DNA of 64,000 nucleotides from NCBI GenBank assembly GCA_024305405.1, contig JAKNDB010000088.1:124001-188000 (forward strand), written 5' to 3'. The position numbers and the translations under genes are program-made. A model generated the notes under the pieces. It ran no database searches. It was not told the origin of the DNA and saw only the letters and a list, made by a program, of their open reading frames with translations. Positions 28,700 through 42,355 of this stretch are shown piece after piece. The DNA comes from Dirofilaria immitis. Taxonomy: Eukaryota; Nematoda; Chromadorea; Rhabditida; Onchocercidae. Position 1 is the first letter of the stretch. Every line of letters starts with the position of its first letter.

Positions 28700-31259
28700 A
28701 TGGAAATGATGATAGATAATAGAAATATTGAAAATGGTAGACAAATAATTCGATCTTTATTGACAATCTTATATTCTCTTTTAGCAATGATGTATTTTCA
28801 TTTAAATACTTTTCTTTGGAATAAATGAAAAAAGAAAATGCGATGTGATGTTCCTAAATTATTCTGTTATCATTATCAAATCGAATTTAATCAGTTATGA
28901 GAAATTTTTAGGAAAAATGATCAGATTATCGAGCTTGCCCCAATGATATCACCAATAAATCGAACAAAACGATGGATTGAAGAGAATCATGAGGATTTGC
29001 CAATTGCATCTATACGACCACGTAATGCAACAGTAGGGATTTGAACTTATTCATTCAATTTAGATTTATTTAATTTGTAATTTTCATAAATTAAAAGTAT
29101 CAATGATCGTTTTTTTTTTGGCTTATCATTTCTTTTCAGAATACTCAAATTCGTCATCATCGTACTGCTACTTTTTCAACAGATATCTTTTATGAAGGAA
29201 ATAAAAAAGTGATGGTAGTGTTAAAAGTGATGCTATCTCGACATGTAAAAATTTCTCGAACGAGTCAGCAAACGGAAAGCAAATTTTTGAAAGTACTATT
29301 ATGATTATATTTTTGGAAATTTTTTCTAAAATATCGCAATTATCAAAATTATCATAACCATTTGATCATTTATTATGCGAGAAATTCTCTTCATTCTTCA
29401 TTTAATAAATTGAAAAAGACATTTCTTTTTTTTCGAGAAAGTTTTTCTGCAAAGTTTTTTTTCGAAAAGTAGATTGAATTTTAAATTTCAAATTTAGTTT
29501 TGCTTTAACATATAATTTTTGTCCATTTTGAATTAGTATCAAAAGATGTCAAAAGTTTGGATGATCCAAATGAGCTTCTAAATTATCTCTTTTCTATTTT
29601 TGGCATTCTATTTAAAAATTCAACTTAAAATCAAAAATTATTATCAACTAATAACCAGCACACTTATAATATCATCTCACACATTTTTATATGTAAATTA
29701 AGTGAAATCAAGTTTTTCTAAAGTTTATTTCCAAATGTATTATTAATTTAAAAAAAAAGAAAATGAAGTAAATTTAACTGAGCTAAAATTAAACTTAAAA
29801 GTTTAAAATTTAATTTAATTTCATAAATTCCGAAACCTCTGATTAAAATGATGCCAAAAGGAGACGACAATTACAAAATTTCGTTGATAACACTGACAAT
29901 GTTGCTCATAAAAATGATATAATTACAAAGAAGCAATATGCTAATGCTCCAGAAATTGATGGATTACAAAAGAAGAAGCAAAAGGTATTGATAAATCAAA
30001 ATTATGATAAACAGGTTAGTAAGTTTGGCATATATTATTCAAGCTTATGACTATATCTGATGAGGAAAGAGAAGTAATATTTTAAGGGAAAAACAAGTCA
30101 TAAATTCTCGAATGATGAAATCATCTTGACAAATTCATCATAATGTCAAGGTGATAATAGTTATGAAGTGTTAAAATAAATCTCATAAGAGCTAGGACAA
30201 GAATTTATACTTTCTCTTTGCTTCTCAATTCGACAATAGCTTAAATTAAGCCATCCAAAAAAATTAGATTAATACGGTTAGTACCGTAAAAAAACTTTCG
30301 AGAGATTATTTCTAGGAAATTAACTACACTGATAGAAAAATTCCGATTACCATACATCATCATATACAGGTACAGGTCTCAGTGACGGAAAATATCGGTT
30401 TCTCATGGGTTGAAGATGCTGAGAAAAATCATAATGCGGAACAAAATATCCATTCGCAATCGTCTTATAATAAACAAAGGTTAGGCGTATGGATTCTCAA
30501 AATGATTCAGTTGATAATTTTCAACAAATGTAAATTAGAAATTATACGATTTCCTACGTAAATATACAGGAATATGACGCAATATACTGATCCAAATCAA
30601 CAACAACAACAACAACAACATTTTGATATTAATTCATTCGCTAAGCAGACATCATTATCAAATAAATCATCAAATTCAACTAATACTGGAGAAACTGTAA
30701 GTGATTTTTACAATTATTACGTAAACTTTCTCAATATAAACTTATATTTTCATCTTTACAAAGATATATATTATAAACATTAAACTTTAAAAGCTTTTTG
30801 CATTTTAATGTTTTTTCCTGAAATTATTAATTGCATTAGTTGTCAATCACAGAATTATTTATTTATTTTGTTACAAATATCTTTTGATCATAAACAAATA
30901 AATGAATGAAGCGAAATTTTCAATACATCATTCATCTTTCAAATTACCGTATTTATTTCACTTTATTTATTTACAAAATGGCAAATTTTAAATAATTCAA
31001 ATTGAGAAAGAGTAAAATTTTTGGACAAAAAAATTGCTAATATATAGAAAATTGTAAACATTGAAATATTTAGAAAAAAATTATTATCATTTAGCATCAT
31101 TTCTAAAAGTTTATCTTTTTAGATTTAGCAAATAAATTTACAAAATTAGTTCTTTTTTTTTTTGGCAATTTACAGATTATCCATGTAATCAATGAAAATG
31201 CAAAAATTCGATTGAATCATATTCATAGAACAAAAAATGGAAATAAAAATGAAGCATAA
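28700..31259 (+). CDS. unrecognised multi-exon protein with glutamine tract
   Basis: Exons proposed: 28700-28791, 28912-29032, 29140-29292, about 29861-30014, 30370-30479, 30570-30696, 31176-31259. Phases agree through the first three (with one extra A at 29203-29208, after which it reads KSDGSVKSDAISTCKNF) and through the last four. The join between 29292 and 29861 is unresolved. Exon 1 encodes a hydrophobic stretch (IIRSLLTILYSLLAMM), so it may be a membrane or secreted protein. The rest is hydrophilic and disordered: RTKRWIEENHEDLPIASIRP, RRRQLQNFVDNTDNVAHKND, SVTENIGFSWVEDAEK, a seven-Gln tract at 30601-30621, and a basic end HIHRTKNGNKNEA. It starts 171 bases after the acyltransferase stop on the same strand. 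No domain recognised; an extension of the acyltransferase transcript is unlikely because that frame ends in a clear stop. Confidence 0.55.
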
Positions 31260-31881
31260 ATTGAATTGATCGATTAATTCATTAAATCAAATAAAAATTT
31301 TTTACAAATTTGTTGCAAATTCATCTTGATACAATAAAATCTTTTATGCTTATCATCAATTAAATGATTACGAACATTTAGTTCGTATTTACAGAACAAA
31401 GAATGCAAACAAATATGCAACGTCGATTGAACTGATCTAATAGTTTATTAATCAAAATAGAAATTATCAGTAGAAATACGGAATGCAACAAATTATTTCC
31501 TCTTCACAGATAGCTATCACCATCAAAAACTGTAGTTTTCCAAGCGCTCAGTTCCGATATTAATTCTAATAATGACATTTATTATAATAACTAAATTTCA
31601 AACAATCGTGAAACAACTTATTTAGTTCATATTAAATTTATGATGAAATTTTATTTTATTCTCTAATGTTTCGACTTTTTCCAGTTAACAATAAATTCAG
31701 TTAACCTGTTGCATGCGAAGAATGAATATATTAGAATTTCATTTCTATTTTATTAGCATTTCGATAATATTGTAGTATTGAAGTTTAATCAATCCTTATA
31801 ATCTTGATAAAGTAATAATGAAAGAAGAAACAAGGATTCTAAAATATTAAATGCACTGAAAGACTCGCAAAAATAAGGAAA
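31260..31881. other. 3'-3' intergenic stretch
   Basis: Lies between the converging unrecognised gene and the ACTMAP gene; nothing recognised. Confidence 0.6.
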
Positions 31882-33546
31882 CTAGAAAATAGTTTTAAAA
31901 GTAGTGATACTATGATGGCAGTGAACAATAAGACAACGATTTCGAAGTGTTGAAAGATCACTTGATGGTATTACGTAATCGGTCATTTTTTCGATGCTTC
32001 ATGTAGATTAAAATTACTAGCAATAAGTTGTGAGTAGTTCCATACAGCTAGATGTCGACTTTTGCCATGAAGGCAAAACACGTGTGTAACTTTAGAACAA
32101 GTATGCGGAATTGTCGTATTCCATGTTAGTGTTTCCAATTCTTTTACAGGGCAAAGAAATCCTATCTGAAGAAAGTAATTGAAATATCAAAGAAAGAAAA
32201 CAGAATTGACAATTCTTAAGAAAAGCTTCCATTTTTAATCTTAAACAAGAGAAATATTTTGAATATCTTTGATGGCTTTCATTCGCTTCTAACATATACT
32301 ATTTCATATATTTTTCTTATTTAAATCAAACTTTTTTAGCTTTTTTGCAATTGAAAAAAACTAACAATAAGACACCAATGAGCATTATGTCCTTCACGAT
32401 TACTTGGTTGATGATTTTTGTCACAATCATATGGTATTAAAAGTAAAGCATTTTCTTGAATCAACTGTTCCATTTTAGCTGTAGATGGAATACTCTCGAC
32501 CACAATATCCAACATTGGCCACAATGAAATCGCGATATCAGCTAACCAATCAGCTTGAATGAATGAAAAGTAAACTATAAATTGCCAACATATGAAGTTA
32601 ACGTTGACCGGTTAAGCAATGAAACTTCTAAAAGCTGAAGGGAAAAAACTGAGTAATTTAAATCATCGAAGCATTATTTGACAACTGATTTTTAAATATA
32701 AATTAATATTTTTTGATCGGGAATTATTCAAAAATATATTTTCGGAATTTTAGAAGAATTATTTCTCAAAAAAAAATTTTTTCAGTTTACAAAGTCATCG
32801 ATAATAAAATTTAAATGATGTGATAAACATATGTAAAACGAGCATAAGTGAAACATACCAGAAAATATTTCACCGTAATTTGTGTATCCTTTTGTTTAGC
32901 ATATTGAAAAACTTCATCCATACTTCTAATTGGAAGACCATATGCTTGAGCAACCATTTGTATAGCAACAAGACCGCATCTAAACTTTATAGAAATTTAA
33001 TTTAATCATTTTTCATCATTCACAGCATTGCTTTAAAAGATGATCAAAAATAATCAATCCAAAACGACAAATAGATTATTGGATATGGTTTTTCTATATA
33101 TTACGCAGAATTATCAGCCGGAAAAAATTATCATTGTCAATACGTAGGATTCACAATAGATGAACAAGCATAAGATAGGATATTCTATAGCAAGCCGAGA
33201 AAGTTTTCTTTGATTTCTCCAATATTAAATTGATAGCTAGACAAAACAGGACAACCTGGTCCTTTTTTTTCTTAAATATTCCTTTTTCTTTTAGAATTTT
33301 TATTTCTGATAATGCTTAATACTCAGGTCCATTCGTATTGAGTGATTTTTACGAGACAGAGAGAGAGAGAGGAAAAAAAAGACAATAACAAGATGAAGCT
33401 TACTGAGGTCCATTTTGTAATATTGGTTCTACATTTCTAATAAATGCAATAGCTCCTCTTCGATTATTCATATTTTCGGAGCAATCACTTAATACCGAAA
33501 GAATTCGTCGTTGTGCCAACGGTGATAAGGCTGATAGTACTGTCAT
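31882..33546 (-). CDS. ACTMAP: actin maturation protease (ACTMAP, UPF0692 family)
   Basis: Homologue of the cysteine protease that trims the N-terminus of actin. Exons in transcript order: 33404-33546, 32859-32979, 32366-32553, 31882-32165; about 245 residues from the ATG at 33546 (human 351, which has a long proline-rich N-terminus). The catalytic Cys sits in VEPILQNGPQCGLVAIQMV; TVKYFSADWLADIA follows; then LLIPYDCDKNHQPSNREGHN-AHWCLI with the catalytic-type His; then VTHVFCLHGKSRHLAVWNYS, NFNLHEASKKMTDYVIP. Two one-base deficits need filling: A4 at 32862-32865 and T6 at 31986-31991 (plus-strand positions). The ATG follows tttaag directly; an upstream exon with donor gtaagt at about 33892-33974 (EALLSNLLNSKNSYGLLYLK) joins in frame, but I find no clean ATG for it. 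Confidence 0.88.
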
Positions 33547-35273
33547 CTTAAATATATATATAATTAAAGAGAATTTGATAATTTTTTTGTATCTATGATG
33601 AATCTCACGTTTTTTAGAAGGTTTATTACTCATCAAGTTTTATTTTAACTTCTAATTTGAATTTAAATTCAACACTATCAATTGATATCATAAGAACAAT
33701 AATATTTTGCTGAATATTTTCATTGAGCATTTTCAAATAAAAGATATTTTGCTGAATATTTTCATTGAGCATTTTCAAATGAAAGATATGACATGCAATG
33801 GATGTATACGATTATGATACTATTCGCCTTAATTATTCCTATCACATAATTATTGAACAAAATAAGGTAATGAATAATTAGAAATGAACTTACTTTTCGT
33901 ATAGATATTTCCTTCAAATACAGTAAACCATAAGAATTTTTAGAATTTAATAAATTCGATAACAGTGCTTCCAAATATCATCGTCATGTAACATATAAGG
34001 TTGATGATTTCATCCATTTACAAATTAAATGGAATCGCTAACCTGCAATGAATCTTAGCATTGAAAATGATCTTTACCTATATCAGAAATGAAAAATATC
34101 TATTTATGAATTGTTGATCATTTTTGGATATGATCATTGAGCGATTCATTCATTGTGTTCATTAAAAGTATAGAATCAAAAATGAAATAGGCAAACAAAT
34201 ACCGATTACATCTCTTTTGATTGCAATGTTTGATATCGTCAGATATTTCCATATAATCAATTACTGTCATCTAAGTTTATCATTTCAAAATCATATAAAT
34301 CACAAAAATAACGAAAAAGTTTTGATGAATTTAAAAATGTATTTTGAAACGTTCAAAAATGATCAAATATAGTTTGCTATTCATGTATTCATGTAATTAG
34401 ATTCCCGAAATTTTACTCAAGAAATAATGCGCTATGAGGATTCTATGTATAGAATTGCCTATAGAAATAAGTAATGTAAAGATGGCGAACTGTGAAAGAA
34501 TAATGAAATGTTTTCCCTGTAAAGATAAGAGATGAACAGGCAACTTAATCTAATTTAATTTAAATCTTTCATTACCAAATATTTTTAATATTGATTATTC
34601 TATTAGAAATACTCATCTCACTCATTCTCCAGAAATGTATCTAGATGACAATCATTTCCTTAAAGATGTTACAGTACAATGTCCTTTTTCCCGTCTATCC
34701 ATATGTGCAAGTAAAGTGATAATGTTATTGTAAAATCACGCTCAATATTATAAATATATTTAGGATAAACATAATTAATAACTGAGTGAATGTAATGATA
34801 ATGTTGATAATTACCAGATCAGTTCCATCAATCTTCTCATTTTTAAATTAAAGCTTAATATTACAAATTTTATAGAGAAAATAAGCTATCAAATTCATAA
34901 ATGATTAAATTATATAACTCCCATACAGCAATTTATAATAAAAAAAACAGTAGTAGTGCTAATAATAAGCGTTTCATCATTTTACAGTAAATCTGAATTG
35001 ACAATTTTTTTTAACTTTCACACTATTTCCGATCATAAATTACAAACAAGTGTATTAATATAATAAATTATAAAGATAAAATTTAGTATGATAGTTGCTA
35101 TGAATGAGCAATGAAATTTCTGTTGCTTAAAACACATTGATTGTATGATAATGAAAGATAACTGAAAACATTTATTCTTTGCATTTTCAACCCCTGAATA
35201 TTTCAACATTTGTATGTATGGCATCAAGCGTACTCATAAACAAACAAACATAGGCAAATTATTAGGTCAACTG
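33547..35273. other. intergenic stretch upstream of ACTMAP and downstream of pph-5
   Basis: Apart from the possible ACTMAP first exon (33892-33974) and a tandem doublet, nothing is recognised. The minus-strand frame 35033-35227 is unsupported. Confidence 0.5.
33703..33787. repeat. two-copy tandem repeat, period 42
   Basis: ttttgctgaatattttcatt with its following gagcattttcaaa is repeated perfectly with a 42-base spacing. Confidence 0.85.
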
Positions 35274-38200
35274 CTATGAAAAACCAAATAAACTGCTCGC
35301 ATATGCCATCGGCCTTACCTGAAAATGATTCATTTATGGTTAATTATTCTATAATTGGTCAAATTCATGATTTTAAAATTTTATGAAGTAGGACCCATAT
35401 AATTTATATTATTTAAGTAAAATATTCGCTAGAAATAATATAATATCTCATGAAACCTTTGTATTTAATAAATCTATTTCAACATTTTTGTACTAATTAA
35501 TTCGATCAATATACTCAATTCAAAAAAGATTCCAATCCAGGATAATTACAAGTTTTCCTTTCTATAAAATACTGATTATGATATCTGTTTTTGTCTACTC
35601 TATTCACTTAAATGTATCTAATTTAGAAAAAACAATTTAGAAATTTTTGAAAACAAATATAGAATTACTTACTGAAGGATGATTCACTGCAGTGAAGGAA
35701 GTGAAACGCGGTGTTAAATTATCACCTCGTATTGTTATAAATGCTCCTTTATTTCCCATTGTATCACTGAAAAAATTATGAGGAAAGGGTAACTTACCAG
35801 TTTGAAACTGACAGTTTAAAAAGAAGTTTAATCAAATGAAATTGATTTGAATTACAAAAAGTACCAATAATTTGGTGCACTGAATACGGTGATACATTTA
35901 CCATCATGATGAACTTCATATCCCTCCGGTTTCACTTCATGACTTCTAGAAAAAAAAATACAATGCTTTCCGTAATAAAGCTATAATGAAATGTCTCCAA
36001 ACATTGGTCAGATATTTTCGCAAACATATTATGGATCGCTAAAAAATCAAAAAAGAATTACGGAATGATACCTTACAACATAGTCAAGACCATTTGTCTC
36101 ACAAAACTTATGTGTTACATCGGGACCGAATTGACAACCAACTCCACGTTTCGATGCTGACCTACCATCTATGTCTTGTGGATCAGACCATAGTAAATCA
36201 CACATTATACCTGAAATAATTATTCGTAAAAATGAAATCGAACTTCAAATTTATTTTTGTATAGCAAAATAATTTCTCGAACTGAAAATACAAAATTCAC
36301 ACAATATTATCAGCACAGTATATTTACACATTATAACACATCAATTCCGTCGGTACCATATCATTCTCCCAAAACAGATTCATGAAACATACTAGTTCGA
36401 TAAGAAATAAATACGATAATCACTAAAAAAATTTTTTAAAACTGATGAAGAACTAACCCTCGTCTGGTGGTTGACGAACCCGATTTGTTTTTTTATATCA
36501 TTCATGGTTATATTGTCATCCTTGAATAAACCTCCATGGCATACCTTAAAAATAATAAGACTAGATTATATAATTTTTCAGTCAAATATATAAAATTCTA
36601 AAAGAAATGAAAAACAATTCTTAAAATAAATTCGACTGGAAACCACTTACAAATATTTTATTATTGATTAAATGACAAAGCGGTAAGTAATCAAAGATCT
36701 CCGTAAAGAAATCTGCCATTTGAGATGTATATTTGCTTTTCACTTCACCCTCAAAACCATACATTTTGTTCATTACATCGCTTTCGTGATTACCTATAAA
36801 ATTTATGCATGTAATAAAAATCACAAAGAATCATACAATTTTTGCTTTTAAATCTCTTTTTCGATTCCAACTACCCCAATTAAAACAGTACATTAAATGC
36901 ATTTTAATTTATCTTAACATGAAAAAATGATTAATTTTTCTCCCTATGTCAATTTCTAGTCCGAAATGGAAAAGCTAAACTAAGCCTAAACCGAAATTTT
37001 TCAGTAAAGAAATTTAGCAAAAAATAACAAACCTCGTGACATGAAAAAGTGTTCCGGATACAAAAGTTTAAATCCGAATAAAGTAAATATCGTTTCAACT
37101 GAGAATGAGCCACGATCAACAAAATCACCATTGAAAAGCTAAAAAAATAATATACGTCGTTCGTGTTTTTCAATAATCAAAAAATCAATTTAATTCAAGA
37201 CAAAACCTACGTATGGATTTGTTTCTGAAGGCAATCCATTTAAATCAAATATATTGCATAAATCATAGAACTGTCCATGAACGTCACCACAAATTGTAAA
37301 TTTTTTTCCCGGTGGTACTGTGATTTCTACAAGCGTCGGTAACTCTCCAAACATTCGCCTAATCGCCAAAAGAATCTGAAAAATTTGAATTGCATGCTAA
37401 AATATTAATTTACAAGTACTGAACAATCGATAGGAATTGAAAAGAAAAATATATTACGTATCTTGGACAGAATCTGCAGAAACAAATCTAATTATTTTAT
37501 ACATGATCTAATGAAACTGCAGTAGGATGGTTTAATATCATAAATTTAGTAATCTGAATAAATCTGAGGAAAACTTGAATCATTGATGAAATCCTTAATA
37601 AAACAGACAAATATTTTAATAAAGTCTGGGAGATAAAAAATTATTTCTTTTTAGCTTAAAATGCATTTTTTATACATACAAACTACTTAATTGTAGAAAA
37701 CGGCAAAAAATAAATTCAATGAACCTACAAAATACACAGTATAAAAATCAAAAATCATGCGATAAATATTCGTTCAACAAAACTAAACCTTATAAGCGTA
37801 TTTCTTGTGCAACTTCTTTTCTGCTTTAAATGTTTCAATCAATTGTTTCATAAATTCTAATGTAACATCATTCTCAAGAACAGGTCCTTCATAAGTTGCT
37901 TCCACTTCTGAAAAGAAAATACAAAAATTCATATTTTTCTGCTGCAACTAATTAAGCTTATTTATGTTTAAACTATAACGTGACAATCCTTAATTTGCTG
38001 CAGTTAGTTATTTTATTTCCAAACGTTACCTAAATAAGAAAAAAGAAGAAAACAATAACCAATTGCATCGATGTTTATAAAATCTCCGATACTGCGTTTG
38101 TCGTGGTCAACTGATATTGCTTTTTCAAATGCTATTTTTCGCATCAATTTTTGACATTCGTCATATTTTTGCTTAGCATCAGCATTATTTGGTAATGCTT

Positions 38201-39455
38201 TACGTAACTGCAATGATCAATGAAATAAAACAAAGATTTTATTTACATTACGAATTGAAATGAATTAATATAAATTTTGTCGTCAATATTTCGTATTTTT
38301 TTATTATAAAAATTCCACTCCAGGTTACACATTTTATATTAGTCAATACATAGAAATGGGCATTCAGTTAGCCATCATCATATTTAATGAACAGAGAATG
38401 ATAATGGTTATAAAATTTAGGAAATTTTAAAAATCATTACTTATTAATAAGTGTCATTTTCTTAATAATTGATTTCTTAATAAGCATTACATCTAATAAA
38501 GTCATTTCTCATTTATACAAAGAACTTTTATTTATCCTTAAATTTTAGCGAATTAATACATTTTTAACGACCACAAACTACAGCGATTAATTCTAGTGAA
38601 AAATTGTGTAGTTTAACCAATTATATTTTAACCTTCGTAGTTTCTATTATGCTACTTTATTATTCAAACCAAAAATCTTTCATTACACTCAGATTTTATA
38701 CTTATGCTTTTTAATCACTATGATACGAAATAGAAAGCAAATATTCAACGATGAAAAAATACCGTGTCATAATCTTTTAAAGCAAGTTTTAATTTTCCTA
38801 AAGCCATATAAGCTGTTGCACGCCTATAGTAGCCTTTCGAATAACCAGAGTCTAGTTTCAAGGCCATATTTGCATCTTCTAATGCACTACCATATAATTC
38901 TTTTTCAAATAAGCCATACTCCGATTGCCATAAAACAATGCTTGCTGATTATCCAGTTCGATTGCTTTCGTATATAATTCAATGGCAACATCGTATGCCT
39001 GATCTATAATAATGACACTATCAAATCCTATATAACTTAATAACAATATCATAAATTAAGCTATTCCCGACATAAATTAAGCTATACTGATCAAACAAAT
39101 TAAAAAAAAAAAAAAAAAAAACTTTGCATTAAAAATGCTCCATTTCAATTACTTACATCTATTCCTATATAACTTAATAACAATATCATAAATTAAGCTA
39201 TTCCCGATATTATTGAGATATTATTACATAGCAAGCAAAGCAAAAATCAGGCTAAATATAATCTAATAAGAAAGAAAAACTAATCACAAGATACAGACAT
39301 GATTAAATGATTAATTTCAGCTATGAAATTTGAAAAAAAAAATTACCATGAAAAAATTGATTAGCTTCATCTTTAATTTTCAAAGCTCGTTGAGCTAAAT
39401 TGGTTATTCCATCGACATTCTCCAATACAGTGGAGATTACATGATCAGAGGTCAT
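35274..39455 (-). CDS. pph-5: serine/threonine protein phosphatase 5 (PP5)
   Basis: TPR-containing PPP-family phosphatase that works with HSP90. Twelve exons in transcript order: 39347-39455, 38763-39003, 38060-38207, 37789-37907, 37211-37375, 37033-37138, 36651-36793, 36458-36544, 36072-36210, 35865-35945, 35673-35766, 35274-35318; 492 residues after two corrections (human 499). Residues about 20-140 are three TPRs ([38 protein letters not shown]). Catalytic motifs in order: [11 protein letters not shown] (GDxHG), [11 protein letters not shown] (GDxVDRG), [19 protein letters not shown] (GNHE), [43 protein letters not shown]. The autoinhibitory tail ends [14 protein letters not shown]. One base is missing from T5 at 38901-38905 and one from T7 at 36488-36494. 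A ttgcag acceptor lies two bases before the ATG, suggesting trans-splicing. Confidence 0.96.
39026..39208. repeat. direct repeat of about 45 bases, 137 bases apart
   Basis: tcctatataacttaataaca and the following 25 bases occur at 39026-39070 and 39163-39207 in pph-5 intron 1, separated by an A tract. Part of the unit also recurs directly after the first copy. Confidence 0.85.
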
Positions 39456-41510
39456 TCCTGCAATGCATTTTATAACATACGTCAATAAAAGGATATATAT
39501 TCATATTCATATATTAGATAATCTAAATTTTAAACATAAACATTTCCAAAAGAATGGATATCGATACACAGCTTCAAAATAATTTGACAGATATCATTTG
39601 CCCAAGTTTATTTTCTATGCAGTGATATGAAAACTTGATAATCTTTTTAAAATTACCAAATTTTCTGACACAGGTTAACATATCATCGTTCCATTTATCA
39701 ATCAATATATAATACAATGAAAATTCTTCGTCGTCTCTATGAATATTTTAGCAATATATTATGTGATCAATCACTATTAGGTATGGATAATTTCTATACC
39801 ATTTAAGAATTTTAACATGAGATTTTTAGGTATGATTTTTGAATCCATCCATTCTGATATGATAAATATTGAAAAGATTTCCCAATATACTGTGTAATTC
39901 AACTTGCTTTCCAATCCTAACTTGAGAAATACCTACAAGACTGGAAATTACGTCATGAAGAGTATATCTGATGTCTTACATTCGAAATTTCAAAAGATTA
40001 GAAGCAGCAACTTTAGACAACAAATTAATAAAGTAGTGATATATTACAGTTAATGATCTTTATCAAGATATTAAATATCCTTGATGAAAACAAAAAGAAA
40101 ACTTTCTTATTTCTTTTCAATCCAGTTAATTTCAATTAGAAAACATACTCGGTGGTAATAAATTTAATTTGTGTTAGGAACTTTTAAATCTTTCAAACGT
40201 AAGCCAAGAATAATATCAGCATGGAATTTGAAGTTTATAATACTACTTATCATCCCAAAGGAATATATGAAATCAAAAAGCCAAACTTTGCTACAATCAT
40301 TATTTCAATGCATATATTCAATATATGTAAATAATAATGCAGCAATAAAGCCTTTCATTCGCCTATATTTATCTACATACCTGGTACTAGGAAATTAGTA
40401 ATATTAAAATTGACATTTGCCCCTAATTAATGCTTAATTCTTATCGTTATTAATAATACATTTGTACGTGATTAATACTTTAATCACTAGTCTATAATTA
40501 TCAGTGATATTATTTAATTCCTTCTCTATGTAATTCTATTCCCAATGAAAAACTGACCTTCCTTTTCTTCATTTAAATGTGGGAAAAAAAAAGCCTCAAA
40601 TGTGGCACTACCCTGGAATTACTTGTTTTCATCACCAAATAACGTACAATTATTATTATCATCAGTTTTGAAAATTCTTAGCAAAAATAATGAAGACGAC
40701 GATGCTGCTTCAAATGATATCATAAGTGAATCGAACAAAAAGATCGACTGAAGAAAATTACAAGAAGAAGATTCAAACAATCTTATGATGCATTTGTAGT
40801 AATTTGCATCAGAGAAAACACAGTAAGCTGGAATACATCCTTTTTGTAAACATGGAAAATCATATAAATAAATAAGTTTTATTTCCTATTAATATAATTT
40901 TTGAACTAATATTATCATTATAAACATTATCAATAAGGTATCAGTAGTCAAATTATTTATTAAGGATTCTTTCGACGATGATGCATATGTTGTATAAGGT
41001 ACACTGGACAAAAGTTATAGCTTAAGCTGCTATTATCAACATAATTGCAAATTTCTAAAAATTTGATAATCACTGAATCTAGCAAAAACAAATGATTTCA
41101 TAACAACTTTTAGTATAAGAAATAAAACTTTTCTTTAGCTACTGTTATCCACCAAAATTACGAAGATTTCCAGGACTGTAGTACAATAGACCTATAACTG
41201 TCACATACTGCATGAGCGGGACAACTGTACGTAAATTTCCCGCAAAATGTTTGCTTAATTTATAAATATGATGGTAATTAAAAACGAGAAATTATTATAA
41301 TTTATATCAAAAACAAAATAAATCCTCCAATTTAATTCATGACATACAATAAAAGAAAATCATGTTATTAGTAATCAGTTATTTCCCATTTTTTAGATAC
41401 AAGATATTCAATCCATGCATTGAAATTATGTATTTGACGTCTCAGTTGTTTCCGTTCCTTCTTATAACAATGTCGATAAACATGCAATATTTTATTTTTA
41501 TTCAAATTCT
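39456..41510. other. intergenic stretch with one possible orphan exon
   Basis: Upstream of pph-5. At 40666-40751 (+), after an atcag acceptor, 28 codons read LKILSKNNEDDDAASNDIIS and end in a stop; this looks like an acidic C-terminal exon, but no partner exons were found. The frame at 40171-40398 is unsupported. Confidence 0.35.
39458..39463 (-). promoter_or_regulatory. probable trans-splice acceptor of pph-5
   Basis: TTGCAG on the minus strand ends two bases before the ATG, with no upstream exon recognisable. Confidence 0.5.
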
Positions 41511-42355
41511 TCAAAGAATTTTAAAAAATCTCCGAGACCCGTGCTCATTTCCTTCTTTCATCAATTCATCAGAATTTCGTATCCAGACTTCAACATTTCC
41601 AACGCGCCTAAAAACACGCTGATAATACTGACAGAAGCAATACAAGCTTTATTAGTAAGAATATTTATACAAAAGTCTCCTGAGGTCTAACAAGACTGAC
41701 GTCAGTTAAAATAATAGGGAACAAATCTATAAAAAGATTGCCCAAACATTCATTTATAATTTCACGACAGAAAAAAAAAGAAATGTTTCCACAATAGAAA
41801 TGTCTTTTCTAGATTTTCTAAATGAAAAGTTTACCTTCACAGCGTTATCTATTTCCAATCAAATTACCATGTTCTTGCGCTTTATTTACCAGAAAAAATA
41901 TTAATTCCGAAAATGCACTATTCCTTATTTCACGTTCTTCTTTCATAAATTCATCCAAATAGTTAGTATGAGTGTGAAGGCCGTTTTGTTCAATTTTCAC
42001 ACGCGATCTGTCGAGGAATAATATGAATTTTTATACTCTATTCAATTTCTGAATTGTTAAATCTCCATTTATTGCGTCGTCGTTTATATCAAAAACGACA
42101 GATACAGACCACCTAAAAAGTATTCATAGATGAAATAAACTGTTTTGATGAACTCGTCTCAATTGCATAGGATAATACTGTTTTCGCATCTTCCAATCCT
42201 CGTAATAAATTTTCTACTTCGAAGCATGTCTTTTTTATCTCTTCTAAAAATCCTCTAATGATTTTTTGTTTCCACAAACTCTCCCTAATTTTTGGAATTT
42301 TCTTGAAAGAATTTTTGCATAGTTTCTTTTGCAAGCAATTAAAATTAGCAGTTAG
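41511..42355 (-). CDS. unrecognised helical protein, three exons found
   Basis: Exons in transcript order: 42141-42355 (acceptor uncertain), 41890-42007, 41511-41618; phases agree if the donor at 42135-42140 (gtttat) is used. Reading: LCKNSFKKIPKIRESLWKQK, GFLEEIKKTCFEVENLLRGL, EDAKTVLSYAIETSSSKQ, then SRVKIEQNGLHTHTNYLDEF, MKEEREIRNSAFSELIFFL and a last exon RVFRRVGNVEVWIRNSDELM ending FFKIL. About 145 residues, charged and probably alpha-helical or coiled-coil. No start codon is visible in the first exon, so at least one upstream exon is missing. No family recognised; a small subunit of a trafficking complex is one guess from its shape only. Confidence 0.5.
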
